DNA of 52,714 nucleotides from Nitrospira sp. (GCA_020853775.1 JADYYH010000047.1:1-52714); one strand, 5' to 3'; counted from the stretch's first letter, positions 1 through 8,514 are shown. A program made the numbers and translations. Notes: a model not told the origin generated them from the letters alone.

Positions 1-569
1 GCGGTGGGTCGGTAATGGGACTGCACGGCGGTCCAGAGTTTGGACATCTCTTCGGTGCTGAGGGGATCCGGAACCAGCTTGATCTGTTCCACTTGATCCG
101 CCAGCCCGCATTCGGCCAGGGCCCGCAGGGCCGGCGGCAACGTCGTCTCCACCGGCGGAGAAGGATTCAGCGCGGTTGTGATGGCCTTCCGATCCAAGAC
201 CGGAGTCTCATGCAGCAGTTGCATCGCGTACCCGAGCAGAATTTCGCTCCCCAACTCCTCGGCGCTGTAGGCGCTGACGAGGTAGTGAAGATCGAGGGCC
301 AGCGGCGGATTGCTGAGCCGTTGGGTGCCTGATCCGTCGCGGGACGGTAACGCATGATTCCGCCAACCCGTATTGAACGTGACTTGATGGAGGAAGAGAT
401 TCAGCTGGGTGCTTTCGGCGCCATTCGCGGGAACCACCCGATCCGGCGGGACAGCGCTCACCGTCACGGTACTGCCGAGCAAGCCGCTGACGTTGTGGTT
501 GATCAAGCCGTCGTTGAGGAGGTCTCGAAGCACGGCTGTGACTCCGGCAATGGCCAACGCGCTGCTCAC
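1..569 (-). CDS. Pvc16/DUF4255-type eCIS protein, 3' end outside the window
   Basis: The reading frame opens with GTG at 569 and stays open to the window edge, so about 190 N-terminal residues are visible. The start (VSSALAIAGVTAVLRDLLND) and the later SNPPLALDLHYLVSAYS are characteristic of the DUF4255/Pvc16 family. These are tail-terminator (cap) proteins that close the sheath-tube trunk of contractile injection systems. The GTG overlaps the TGA of the upstream proline-rich gene by 4 bases (GTGA), implying translational coupling. It is the last visible gene of a minus-strand eCIS operon. The family call is by remembered sequence pattern; the C-terminus cannot be judged. Confidence 0.8.
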   Translation of the reverse strand, partial: MSSALAIAGVTAVLRDLLNDGLINHNVSGLLGSTVTVSAVPPDRVVPANGAESTQLNLFLHQVTFNTGWRNHALPSRDGSGTQRLSNPPLALDLHYLVSAYSAEELGSEILLGYAMQLLHETPVLDRKAITTALNPSPPVETTLPPALRALAECGLADQVEQIKLVPDPLSTEEMSKLWTAVQSHYRPT

Positions 570-1324
570 GCGCCCCTCCCCCGGCGGCGCGCCAAATAGT
601 CTGCCAACGACATCGACGGCGGACGGGCGGCTGATTTCCGCCCTGGTGGCGAGGGCGCAGGCAAGGCGGTGACTTCGATCCGTCCGATCGTCACATGTAC
701 GGGAGGCTCTGGAGACGTGGTCCCTGCAGCATCGCCGCGTTGCCCCTGCGGTCCCGTGAACAGCAACGAGGGCGGAGTGACGCGTGCGGCCATCGGCGTC
801 GCCTGTTGCGCCTCGACTAACCGTGGCGGAGGTATGACCGCTCGCTCTTGCCCGGCCGGCGCCCCACTGAGCCGTTCCTGTGGCATTGCATGGCTGCTGG
901 GAAACAACCGCGCCGCATGCCGGTCCGACTCGGCGATCTGATTGCGCAGGGATACCGTCGGCCCTTCTCCTTGAGCTGTGCGTGGAACAGCCGTCGCCTT
1001 CACGAGGGGCGGTTCGTGCGATGACTCCATCCCGCGCGCGCCTGTTTCCGGCAGAGCGACAGACGGCCCATCGACAGGCGCTTCGCTGCGGCGCTGCGCA
1101 TGGAAGGCGGCCGTCGCCGGATGCATCACAGCAATCGAATGAAGCGGCGCTTCGGCCGCTTGGCGCGGCTCATCAGACGAGGCCACTCGCTCGATCATCG
1201 GAAGATCGGGTGGCGGCTGATCCGGCTGTTTCACCGCGGGGTCAAACATGGAACGGGCACGCGGTTGAATCGTAGCGAGCGTTCCGGACTGTCGCTGGAC
1301 GAGTCTGGTAAGAAAATCGCTCAT
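566..1324 (-). CDS. Proline-rich, probably disordered eCIS-associated protein
   Basis: A 252-residue protein rich in Pro, Ala, Ser and Arg, with little predicted order over residues 20-200. A short C-terminal block looks conserved (VHVTIGRIEVTAL, then SLADYLARRRG). The same VTIGRIEV...DYL tail occurs in small uncharacterised proteins that sit between baseplate and cap genes in eCIS loci. Its ATG overlaps the stop of the zinc-finger gene upstream (ATGA), and its own stop overlaps the next start, so it is tightly coupled on both sides. It has no signal peptide or membrane segment. A structural linker or assembly role is inference only. Confidence 0.7.
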   Translation of the reverse strand: MSDFLTRLVQRQSGTLATIQPRARSMFDPAVKQPDQPPPDLPMIERVASSDEPRQAAEAPLHSIAVMHPATAAFHAQRRSEAPVDGPSVALPETGARGMESSHEPPLVKATAVPRTAQGEGPTVSLRNQIAESDRHAARLFPSSHAMPQERLSGAPAGQERAVIPPPRLVEAQQATPMAARVTPPSLLFTGPQGQRGDAAGTTSPEPPVHVTIGRIEVTALPAPSPPGRKSAARPPSMSLADYLARRRGRGA

Positions 1325-2061
1325 GAGAGTGCCATCCCCACATACAGGCTGCGCCGTTGATCGGTCATGCCGAGGATTTCCCCTTCCGTCCAGCCATAGG
1401 TGCGCGCCAGTAGATCAATTTCCTGCAACAACCGCTTGCTTCGCACATGGATCTCATTCCAGAAAAAATCCGCGATATCGAAGACGCTCTCCCACGCGTG
1501 CCCGCAGGCCGCGCATCTCACGTCGATGAGGATTTCGGCCAACGGATCGAGCTCGCTCAGCCGGGCCGCCAGAGCCGCCTGCAATTCGTCCGTCCATTCC
1601 GCTTCATCCACCATGTCGGTACCGCTGCGCATACAACGCGAGAGAATCACGCGGCGCGCCCGATCTAAGTCCGGGGCGGCCGCGGCGGCGGCAAGATCCC
1701 GGCTGTTCGGCCCGCGCATGTCCCACAAGCGCCCTGCCTGCTCCACTCTGTGCCAGGTCGCACCCGTCGTCGATGCCGATCCCGATACACCCTCGCAGGA
1801 CAGTTCGAATTCGAGTCCGTTCCCGCAGGCAGGACATTCTGCATACCCGTCGATGCGATCGCCGAAGGTGTTTCGACGGGACTCCAACAACCGCCTATCG
1901 CGCTCCCCCATCGTCCACTCGCATAGGATTTCGAACGGCTCGTCGGGACAGGTATACCGCAGCAGCAACAACGCCCGGTCGAGGGGATGTCGACCGGACC
2001 CCTGCTCCCAGATATCGATGACCGCCGCTGCGGAGAGTCCTGACTGAGATCTGTGCGCCAT
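1321..2061 (-). CDS. Zinc-finger baseplate-type protein of the eCIS operon
   Basis: About 246 residues from the ATG at 2061. This start sits 2 bases after the tube gene's stop; an upstream in-frame start would run into that gene. Two CxxC pairs are visible (CPACG and CAACG), spaced like a four-cysteine zinc site. The flanking sequence (AECPACGNGLEFEL and IDVRCAACGHAWESVFDIADFFW) resembles the T4-type baseplate proteins annotated in eCIS clusters. The C-terminus (LLARTYGWTEGEILGMTDQRR) resembles phage proteins of the same group. Likely a cytoplasmic structural or assembly protein of the baseplate. The exact position in the particle is unknown. Confidence 0.75.
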   Translation of the reverse strand: MAHRSQSGLSAAAVIDIWEQGSGRHPLDRALLLLRYTCPDEPFEILCEWTMGERDRRLLESRRNTFGDRIDGYAECPACGNGLEFELSCEGVSGSASTTGATWHRVEQAGRLWDMRGPNSRDLAAAAAAPDLDRARRVILSRCMRSGTDMVDEAEWTDELQAALAARLSELDPLAEILIDVRCAACGHAWESVFDIADFFWNEIHVRSKRLLQEIDLLARTYGWTEGEILGMTDQRRSLYVGMALS

Positions 2062-2063
2062 CG

Positions 2064-2585
2064 TCACGGCTCCGTAAAGGTCGGCTCCGACGGTTCGCTG
2101 ACTTCGTAGTCGCGTTCCCAACCCTCGTTCTCGAGCTTCAGCGTCTGAATCGCAACCGCATTCGCATTGGCATCGCAGTCAGACTGGGCTTGATACTCCG
2201 ACACCCAGCAACGAAAGACCTTGTAGGCGATGGCCAGTTGTCCCGCCTCGTTGTACAACTCGATGATGATGTCTTTCCGGAAATCCTTGAGCGACACCTC
2301 CGCGCCCAAGCCGGACCCGAAGTTCCAGACCTTGTTCGCCCATTGCTCGAAGGCGGTATCGTGGGTCACCCCCCGCTCCAGCGTAATGGCTTCATACTTG
2401 GTGCGGCCGGGGGACTTGCGGCTGGTGCTGGGATCGCCGCCCTCGCGGTGCTCGACCACTTCGGTGGAGCGCTTCAAGGAACCGACCTTGCTGACCCCCG
2501 CGACGTAACGCCCGTCCCATTTCACCCGGAACTTGAAATTCTTGTAGGGATCGAACCGATGCGTGTTCACGGTAAACTGCGCCAT
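2064..2585 (-). CDS. eCIS/phage tail tube protein (T4 gp19-like)
   Basis: A 173-residue protein with the gp19-like tube fold signature: an N-terminal FDPYKNFKFRVKWDG, then VAGVSKVGSLKRSTEVVEHREGGD and a central TKYEAITLERGVTHD. Length and pattern match inner-tube proteins (Afp1/Pvc1 type), which stack as hexamers inside the sheath. GAGGAG lies a few bases before the ATG. It is separated from the sheath gene upstream by about 280 bases holding a palindromic repeat, the only large gap in an otherwise overlapping operon. Only one tube paralogue is visible here; eCIS loci often have more, possibly beyond the left edge. Confidence 0.9.
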   Translation of the reverse strand: MAQFTVNTHRFDPYKNFKFRVKWDGRYVAGVSKVGSLKRSTEVVEHREGGDPSTSRKSPGRTKYEAITLERGVTHDTAFEQWANKVWNFGSGLGAEVSLKDFRKDIIIELYNEAGQLAIAYKVFRCWVSEYQAQSDCDANANAVAIQTLKLENEGWERDYEVSEPSEPTFTEP

Positions 2586-2600
2586 GTTTTCCTCCTCTTA

Positions 2601-2795
2601 GCAGGATGCTGGAAAAAATCCGCCGCCTTTGTTCTCGCATCGCACAGAGGCTCGACGTACGGGAATAGTACGCCTCGCCCCTAAGACACACTGCCGGCTC
2701 ACCGTCTCGCCGGCGTCCACAGGCGTGGCGCTCATTATTCTTCGCGCCGTGGACCTCGCTGCGGTCGCGACGGACGGCCTTTTTGAGCATCCTGC
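2601..2795. repeat. Palindromic dispersed-type repeat between sheath and tube genes
   Basis: The left end reads GCAGGATGCT at 2601 and the right end AGCATCCTGC at 2786-2795, its exact inverse complement. Pairing extends imperfectly inward: GGAAAAAATCCGCC on the left against CAAAAAGGCCGTCC read inward from the right. Overall it is about 195 bases. I recall similar elements with these ends as repeats in Nitrospira intergenic regions; that is memory, not a search. It lies in the transcribed gap between sheath and tube genes, so it would form a large mRNA structure. Confidence 0.65.
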
Positions 2796-2869
2796 GAGTG
2801 GTGATACAATCGTTTCCCTATCCACCCATAAACTCATCTGGCCCCGACACTCGGCTGTTCCAGAAGCCG

Positions 2870-4474
2870 CTAGGTCGCGATCTGGCCGGCCATCTGCTGG
2901 AGCTTGATGATGACGAACTCAGCAGGCTTGAGCGGGGCGAATCCGACGACGATGTTGACGATGCCGAGATTGATATCGTTCTGTGTGGTCGTTTCCTTGT
3001 CGCACTTCACGAAATAGGCGTCCCGCGGTGCGGTGCCCTGAAAGGCACCCTGCCGAAACAGGTTGTGCATGAACGCGCCCAGATTCAGCCTGATCTGCGC
3101 CCAGAGGGGCTCATCGTTTGGCTCGAACACCACCCACTGCGTGCCGCGATAGAGGCTTTCTTCGAGGAACAGGGCCAGCCGACGAACCGGCACATACTTG
3201 TACTCATCCGCCGCCGCATCCGCGCCCCGCATGGTCCGGGAACCCCATACCACTCGACCGTGGACCGGGAATGTCCGGAGACAGTTGATGCCCAGCGGAT
3301 TCAAGAGACCGTTCTCCGCATCCGTCATATCGAGTTGCAGCCCGGCGACGCCGCTTAACGAGGCGTCGAGCCCCGCCGGCGCCTTCCACACTCCGCGTCG
3401 ACTGTCCGTTCTCGCCATCACCCCGGCAATCACACCACAAGGCACGAAGGTTTCCACTTGTCCCCCGAGCTGTGAATCGGCCTGCTTGATACGCGGAAAA
3501 TAGATCGCCGCGTTGCGCGCCATGTCGCCGTTCAGATTCATCCCGGGGACTCCAGATTGCGCAGCGCCCACCGTCGCCCAGGCCGCCTTCGGATCGACGA
3601 TCAACATGGCCCGCCGCTTGACACAGTAGCTGAGCGCCTCCTGATACACGTCATCCGGCACATCCCCGCCGCGCGCGTCGGGCAGAATACAGAGCAGGTT
3701 GAAGAGATCGACTTTTTCCAGCTGGTAGAGTCCGGTTTTACCGGTTTGGCTTCCTTTGTAAGCGGCCGCATCGAGCACGGCGCTATCGACGGCAATGTCT
3801 GCCGGAGCCGCATTCTTCGCGGGCGTGGATTTCGTGGTGGAAGTCCAGACGTCGGCATCCGCCGATGTCCCGGCATGGGCCGTAGGCGAGCTATTCGACG
3901 GCATCGTCGTCGTAACACGGACCAGATTCGATTCCGCCAGGAGCACACGGTCCGCGCGACGCGCGCTTTCCTTCGTCGTGAGATTCAGGAAGGTTTCCGT
4001 GATACCGGTGCTGCCGTCGCGCACAATTAAGTCGAACAGATCGGCCGGTTGCACGCCCAGCCGGGTAGCGACGGCGATCAGATTCGGATCGGTCGCAGCC
4101 TTTTTCTCAACCCGCGCGCGAACCAGCATGCCCCACGCGCCTTCCGATACGGCCTGCAAGGTCAGGTTCGGCACTTCATAGGTCGCCTTCGCGGCACTCC
4201 CCGCGGTGGCCTTGTAGAGACGCACGATCACAGCCTGCCCGCCGCCGTTCAGAAAAAAATCGCGCACGGCGTAGCTCAAGGTCATATCCCGGTGCAGCCC
4301 GCCGAAGACCCGCTCGTAATCCGCAAAACTCGTGATCGTCACCGGTTGATCGGCCGGGCCGCGCACGGCCTTGCCTACAAACCCTGTGATCGACGTGGCG
4401 ACTCCGGTGATCGTGCGCACCCCGCTCGGCAGCTCCTCGATGTACACACCCGGATAGGTTGGTTGCACTGGCAT
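2870..4474 (-). CDS. eCIS/phage tail sheath protein
   Basis: A 534-residue tail sheath protein. The N-terminus (PTYPGVYIEELPSGVRTITG, then TSITGFVGKAVRGP) is the family hallmark. The C-terminal region has VWGSRTM, KYVPVRRLALFLEESLYRGT and the W-V-FEPND block. The C-terminal FVIIKLQQMAGQ matches the handshake arm that links sheath subunits. Sheath contraction drives the inner tube through the target membrane. GAGGAGGATC precedes the ATG. The gene is 25 bases downstream of a small winged-helix-like gene and is probably the first structural gene after the sigma-54 promoter. The length is typical of eCIS sheaths. Confidence 0.95.
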   Translation of the reverse strand: MPVQPTYPGVYIEELPSGVRTITGVATSITGFVGKAVRGPADQPVTITSFADYERVFGGLHRDMTLSYAVRDFFLNGGGQAVIVRLYKATAGSAAKATYEVPNLTLQAVSEGAWGMLVRARVEKKAATDPNLIAVATRLGVQPADLFDLIVRDGSTGITETFLNLTTKESARRADRVLLAESNLVRVTTTMPSNSSPTAHAGTSADADVWTSTTKSTPAKNAAPADIAVDSAVLDAAAYKGSQTGKTGLYQLEKVDLFNLLCILPDARGGDVPDDVYQEALSYCVKRRAMLIVDPKAAWATVGAAQSGVPGMNLNGDMARNAAIYFPRIKQADSQLGGQVETFVPCGVIAGVMARTDSRRGVWKAPAGLDASLSGVAGLQLDMTDAENGLLNPLGINCLRTFPVHGRVVWGSRTMRGADAAADEYKYVPVRRLALFLEESLYRGTQWVVFEPNDEPLWAQIRLNLGAFMHNLFRQGAFQGTAPRDAYFVKCDKETTTQNDINLGIVNIVVGFAPLKPAEFVIIKLQQMAGQIAT

Positions 4475-4499
4475 GCTGATCCTCCTCGGCTTAGGACGT

Positions 4500-4778
4500 T
4501 CACCTCTCGTTTCCGTCCTGTGTCAGAAATGTTCGTATCTCCTTCAGGTGCGCATGATTCAGGCTATAGATCGGCTGATTCGACGTGTCGCGTTTCAGGA
4601 CCCAGCCTTGCGCAACCAGCTTGCCCAACGCCTCGATTGCGAGGCGTTCGGCGCCTTCATCCAGGCACGGTGCCGCGATCCACCAATTCAGCACCCCTTC
4701 CTGAGTGTCTTTTGCGCCAGGATGATGAACCAGGTAGTCGAGAATGCTGCGCCTGAACTCTGCATCGTGCTCATCCAT
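4500..4778 (-). CDS. Small winged-helix-like protein, first gene of the eCIS transcript
   Basis: A 92-residue protein starting MDEHDAEFRRSILDYLVHHP. The pattern of helices plus a C-terminal strand-like WVLKRDTSNQPIYSLN suggests a winged-helix fold. Proteins like it are often found next to eCIS sheath genes; whether they bind DNA or assist assembly is unknown. I chose the ATG at 4778. An upstream in-frame GTG at 4802 is possible, but the predicted sigma-54 start site near 4818 would leave its ribosome site at the very 5' end of the mRNA. No cysteines of note or signal peptide. Confidence 0.65.
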   Translation of the reverse strand: MDEHDAEFRRSILDYLVHHPGAKDTQEGVLNWWIAAPCLDEGAERLAIEALGKLVAQGWVLKRDTSNQPIYSLNHAHLKEIRTFLTQDGNER

Positions 4779-4828
4779 CCGGCCTGATCCCCGGAGCCCC
4801 ACTCCATGACAGCACTCCTGCGGAATGG

Positions 4829-4844
4829 AGCAAGAGCAATGCCA
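4829..4844 (-). promoter_or_regulatory. Sigma-54 (-24/-12) promoter of the eCIS operon
   Basis: On the minus strand the sequence is TGGCATTGCTCTTGCT: GG and GC dinucleotides separated by exactly 10 bases, matching the RpoN consensus TGGCAC-N5-TTGCW at most positions. The expected start site is about 4818, upstream of the winged-helix gene. A sigma-54 activator gene ends 160 bases upstream on the same strand and a perfect palindrome lies about 90 bases upstream, the usual activator spacing. Confidence 0.75.
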
Positions 4845-4903
4845 TTAGGGAGAATCCCGTTTCCTGCGTTTTAAAGGGAATCGAACAGGTGCCATCGGAG
4901 GGC

Positions 4904-4919
4904 GCGGCAATGTTGCCGC
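4904..4919. promoter_or_regulatory. Candidate activator-binding palindrome upstream of the sigma-54 promoter
   Basis: GCGGCAA-TG-TTGCCGC is a perfect palindrome with 7-base arms, centred about 93 bases upstream of the predicted transcription start. That is typical for a bacterial enhancer-binding protein. The Fis-type helix-turn-helix of the adjacent activator is the obvious candidate to bind it (inference). Confidence 0.55.
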
Positions 4920-4975
4920 AGTACTGAGACTATGCAAACTTTTAAATGGCTTTGAAAATCAAGGCGATGATCTGT

Positions 4976-4991
4976 GCGGCAAAACCGCCGC
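4976..4991. promoter_or_regulatory. Second, imperfect copy of the activator palindrome
   Basis: GCGGCAAAACCGCCGC matches the perfect palindrome at 4904-4919 in 12 of 16 positions, with the left half-site identical. The two copies are 72 bases apart, close to seven helical turns, so bound dimers would lie on the same DNA face. It lies just past the end of the activator gene and could instead be a weak hairpin. Confidence 0.35.
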
Positions 4992-5004
4992 GGTGGTGAG
5001 GAAC

Positions 5005-6456
5005 TTAGGCGCGGCCGTCGAACGGTGTCTCAAAGGGAGGCGGACAATCGCGTGAAGAACCGGTCGGATCGTTCTGATACGCTTCGCGATCGATCCCGTA
5101 TTTTCGAAGAAGTCGTTGAAAACTGCGGCGCTCTTTGCCTGCCGCTTTGGCCGCATGCGTCACATTTCCCCGGAATGTCACCAGCGTTTTCACGAGATAC
5201 GCCCGTTCGACATCCATGGTCGCAGAGGTTTTCGCCGCGCGGAGCGAGCCATCCAGACAGGGGGTCTTGGGCGCCTCCCCCGCACACTCGATATCCTGCG
5301 CCTGAATCGTCGCGGCCCCACACATGACGACGGCCCGTTGGAGCGTACTCTCCAACTCCCGCACATTCCCCGGCCAGGCATACGCGAGCAATTTCTGGAT
5401 CGCATCTTCGGCGAGCCGTCGCGGGCCTTGTCCATCCGCTCGCCGGAAGCGCTGGAGAAACCGGTCGGCCAACAAGGGAATGTCCTCCACACGCTCCCGC
5501 AAAGGCGGCACCACCATCGCCAACACATTGAGCCGGTGAAAGAGATCCTCGCGAAACTGCCGCTCCGTCACGGCCTGCCGGAGATCGTGATTGGATGCCG
5601 CGATGATCCGTACGTTCGCGAGCTTCGTGCGCGAACAGCCCAACGGCCGATACTCTCGATACTGCACAAAGCGCAGCAGCTTCGCCTGAGCATAAGGATT
5701 CAGCGCATCGACCTCGTCGAGGAACAACGTTCCTCCCTCGGCCTCGAGGACGAGCCCGCCCTGTTCGCTGGCCGCGCTCGTATACGCACCCTTCACATGC
5801 CCGAACAGTTCATTTTCAAACAACTGATCGGGCAATGCGGCACAATTGATTGGAATGAACGCATGGTCCTTCCTGGCGCTGGAATAGTGAATCGCGCGAG
5901 CAAACACTTCCTTCCCCGTTCCGGTTTCGCCCTGCAGCAGCACCGTCGCCTCCACATCGGCAAAGAGGGGAATTTTTTCAACCTGTGCCTGAAAGATTGC
6001 GCTTTCCCCGACCAACGAATGCACGCGGCCCGACCGCGTCGTACCCACCCTCCGGGGAACTTGAGGAAGCTCCTGCGTCAGCACGCGGCGCACCCGAAGA
6101 GCCAACTCCCGTCCATCCAGCGGACAGAGGAGAAAGTCACGAAGGCCCGCCGGGAGGTCTGGCGGAAGCATCGGCGCGCCACCTCGTTGCTGCCCGATGA
6201 CTCCGACAATAGGCACATCCGGCCAACGGCGGATCACCGCCGTGAGTCGTTCTTCGTCTGACTGATCGGGAACGTTGAGATGGAGCAGGACAAGGTGAGG
6301 TTGATCCGTCGTGAGGGACGGGTCAGCCGCATCGTCAAGTGCGACTCGCTGCCCAGTCAAGGCATGTTCTACGTATTCTGCGATGCGGGCGTGATCACAG
6401 CAGGACCGGCCATCTTCCTCCCCGGATAGAAAGACGATTCGGATGACGTCCCTCAT
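5005..6456 (-). CDS. Sigma-54-dependent activator with degenerate receiver domain
   Basis: A 483-residue enhancer-binding protein. Residues 1-125 resemble a response-regulator receiver, but the phosphoacceptor position reads HLVLLHLNVPD, with His where Asp is expected, so classical phosphorylation is unlikely. The AAA+ domain follows (about 145-375). It has Walker A GETGTGKE, a sigma-54 contact loop GAYTSA in place of GAFTGA, and Walker [11 protein letters not shown]. The C-terminal Fis-type helix-turn-helix is NVTHAAKAAGKERRSFQRLL. The gene is directly upstream of the sigma-54 eCIS promoter on the same strand and is the probable regulator of that operon. GAGGTGA precedes the ATG. Confidence 0.9.
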   Translation of the reverse strand: MRDVIRIVFLSGEEDGRSCCDHARIAEYVEHALTGQRVALDDAADPSLTTDQPHLVLLHLNVPDQSDEERLTAVIRRWPDVPIVGVIGQQRGGAPMLPPDLPAGLRDFLLCPLDGRELALRVRRVLTQELPQVPRRVGTTRSGRVHSLVGESAIFQAQVEKIPLFADVEATVLLQGETGTGKEVFARAIHYSSARKDHAFIPINCAALPDQLFENELFGHVKGAYTSAASEQGGLVLEAEGGTLFLDEVDALNPYAQAKLLRFVQYREYRPLGCSRTKLANVRIIAASNHDLRQAVTERQFREDLFHRLNVLAMVVPPLRERVEDIPLLADRFLQRFRRADGQGPRRLAEDAIQKLLAYAWPGNVRELESTLQRAVVMCGAATIQAQDIECAGEAPKTPCLDGSLRAAKTSATMDVERAYLVKTLVTFRGNVTHAAKAAGKERRSFQRLLRKYGIDREAYQNDPTGSSRDCPPPFETPFDGRA

Positions 6457-7258
6457 GTCGACTCACCTCGTTGTTAGGGTGAAGTGCTTCGTCTGATCAG
6501 CCGGTGAACGCGCGGCAGGATCCCATCAGTTTCTTGTCAAAGCTGCACCATTCATACCACCCCATGTTCTCCACGAGACGAAATCGTCTCCATCTTATTC
6601 AAGTCGCGTTGCCCGCGCATCCACACGGCCTGTTCAGCGATTGTCTTCATCAAGACCGTCTGCCATCCGCAATCATCACCGATCCACGCCGAGTTGTTTG
6701 TATGTGATCCGATACAGTCGACGCTGCAATTGGATACAGTCTTCGCTCAACGTCTCGTGCCGGCACTTATAGCACAATGCGGCAGACTCGACCATGCGGT
6801 GCACAGGAGAGGTATGACCTTCGTGATGAGAGGCACTACGCAACTTCACGTGCCGGAGGTGGCTCCCAATCGCGACAGGACTTCTTGTGCACAGCCGGCG
6901 ACGAGTGTGAACGCATGACCATACTGACTCACGATGATACAAGTTGTGCCTCCTTCACAAAAAATGTCGCGAAGGGTTGACAGGCACCCTTTGAATAATG
7001 TGTACTCCGTCGAGGTCACAAACTCCTACTTCATAGGGCCCTTGGTGACCTGACCATACGGGCTCTCAGCGTAGCCCAATTCCCGAATTTCCCCCACTGG
7101 GACATTGGCAACCTGGCAGTCACTTCACGCATCGCAGGCCTTCCGGCTCCCACGCATCTTGGCTGATGCGCGCACCTCGGCTTTGTCTGAGATGTGCGGG
7201 ACCACCTGGCCGGTCAGAGCACATGCAACACTTTTTCAGCGAGAAGGACCCTCGCGAG
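6457..7258. other. About 800 bases without a convincing gene
   Basis: Between the activator start and the acyltransferase I see no ORF with recognisable content. Short frames exist, including an 88-codon minus frame at 6676-6942 with one CxxC, but none has a good ribosome site or family pattern. The region probably holds the activator's promoter and the acyltransferase leader. Confidence 0.5.
6977..7006 (+). promoter_or_regulatory. Possible sigma-70 promoter upstream of the acyltransferase
   Basis: TTGACA at 6977-6982 and TGTACT at 7001-7006 are separated by 18 bases. The -35 is perfect; the -10 matches four of six positions. It would give a leader of roughly 245 bases before the ATG at 7259. 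Confidence 0.35.
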
Positions 7259-8428
7259 ATGACCCGCAGCGCAACTCCGGCAACTTCTCTTTCTCCCAAT
7301 CTGGACGTCCTGCGTGCGGTAGCAGTTCTCCTCGTGTACTTCTTCCATTTGTTTCTCACGACTGGTCCCCATTTGCCGGACTTCCTGGCGCAATTCGGCG
7401 TCATTCTCTTTTTTGTTCATACCAGTTTGGTGTTGATGTTCTCGCTGGAGCGGATCGACCTCAGGGGACAAAGACTATTTGCAACATTTTATGTGCGCCG
7501 CCTGTTTCGGATCTACCCGCTCAGTATCGTGTGCGTCAGCCTTATCATCCTGCTTCAACTTCCCCGCGCCCCCTGGTGGCCCTGGTCCCAACCGGACGTA
7601 TCAACCGTTCTGGCGAATCTTCTGCTCTACACCGAGTTCGCGTATAAGCCCGTCCTGACCTCGGTGCTCTGGAGCCTTCCCTATGAAGTGGCCATGTATG
7701 CCGTCCTCCCGTTCTGCTACCTAGCCGGCAAAGCGTATGGCATGAGAGGGATCCTGGCCCTCTGGGGGTTCGCAGTGGTGGCCGGCCTCATCCAGCCTTA
7801 TATTTCCTGGCGCCTCGGCCTGGCGCAATTTGCCCCCTGTTTCATCGCCGGGACGGCTTGCTACTTTATGGGCTATGGAGTCCGCCGGCGCCCGCTCCCG
7901 TTTTGGGGCTGGCCGCTGATCCTTCTCTCCGCCGCTGGAATTCAAGCGTTTGGGAGCTACTACGAATACGAGCAGATATCGCGATGGGTACTCTGTCTCA
8001 TGATCGGGCTCACCGCGCCGTTCTTTGCGGAATTGAACCGGCCGATGCTGAACAAAGGCACCGAATTGATCGCACGCTATTCCTATGGCATTTATCTCAC
8101 GCATCTCCACGCGCAATGGGTTGCACTGGTCGTACTTAAAGACCAGCCGGCAGCCATTCGTTACAGTGCGCTGATCGCGCTCAGCATAGGTCTGCCCGTC
8201 GCCCTGTATCATCTGGTGGAATCACCGATGATCCGGCTGGGCACACGCCTCGCAGCGAGTGTGTCGACGACCTCCGCTCAGGTCATCCGACCAATTTCCT
8301 CGGAACGGCCGCTTCCAGCCCCGGCAGAAGCCGCACAGTACAACAGGGGCCCGCACTCATCGCGGCCACGCGTCGGACAAGCCCCCGCTTCTCGCACGGC
8401 CAAGACCGCTTCGGCTTCAGCCAGGTAA
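7259..8428 (+). CDS. Membrane acyltransferase, acyltransferase-3 (OafA/YrhL) family
   Basis: An integral membrane protein of about 389 residues. The opening LSPNLDVLRAVAVLLVYFFH is the acyltransferase-3 signature, in which the His of the first helix is catalytic. Around ten hydrophobic segments follow, with RRLFRIYPLS and YGIYLTHLHAQW as further family blocks. These enzymes O-acylate surface sugars or other envelope molecules. The C-terminal 55 residues are a Pro/Ser/Ala-rich tail of unknown role. I chose ATG 7259 because AAGGA lies about 10 bases upstream; in-frame starts at 7223 and 7166 are also possible. The acceptor is unknown. Confidence 0.85.
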   Translation: MTRSATPATSLSPNLDVLRAVAVLLVYFFHLFLTTGPHLPDFLAQFGVILFFVHTSLVLMFSLERIDLRGQRLFATFYVRRLFRIYPLSIVCVSLIILLQLPRAPWWPWSQPDVSTVLANLLLYTEFAYKPVLTSVLWSLPYEVAMYAVLPFCYLAGKAYGMRGILALWGFAVVAGLIQPYISWRLGLAQFAPCFIAGTACYFMGYGVRRRPLPFWGWPLILLSAAGIQAFGSYYEYEQISRWVLCLMIGLTAPFFAELNRPMLNKGTELIARYSYGIYLTHLHAQWVALVVLKDQPAAIRYSALIALSIGLPVALYHLVESPMIRLGTRLAASVSTTSAQVIRPISSERPLPAPAEAAQYNRGPHSSRPRVGQAPASRTAKTASASAR

Positions 8429-8514
8429 TACCCTTCCTCCTCCCCTTCGCCTTCAGTTCCTCTTGGAGAGCCCCCCGCGCCCCCCTTCATCTTGGGACAG
8501 TTCCGCCTCATTAA

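Noticed and set aside
4976..4991. Terminator for the sigma-54 activator
   Set aside because: A GC hairpin is possible but no T tract follows on the minus strand; its similarity to the upstream palindrome favours a binding site.
6676..6942. 88-codon minus frame with a CxxC
   Set aside because: A single Cys pair, no ribosome site and no recognisable neighbours; too weak.
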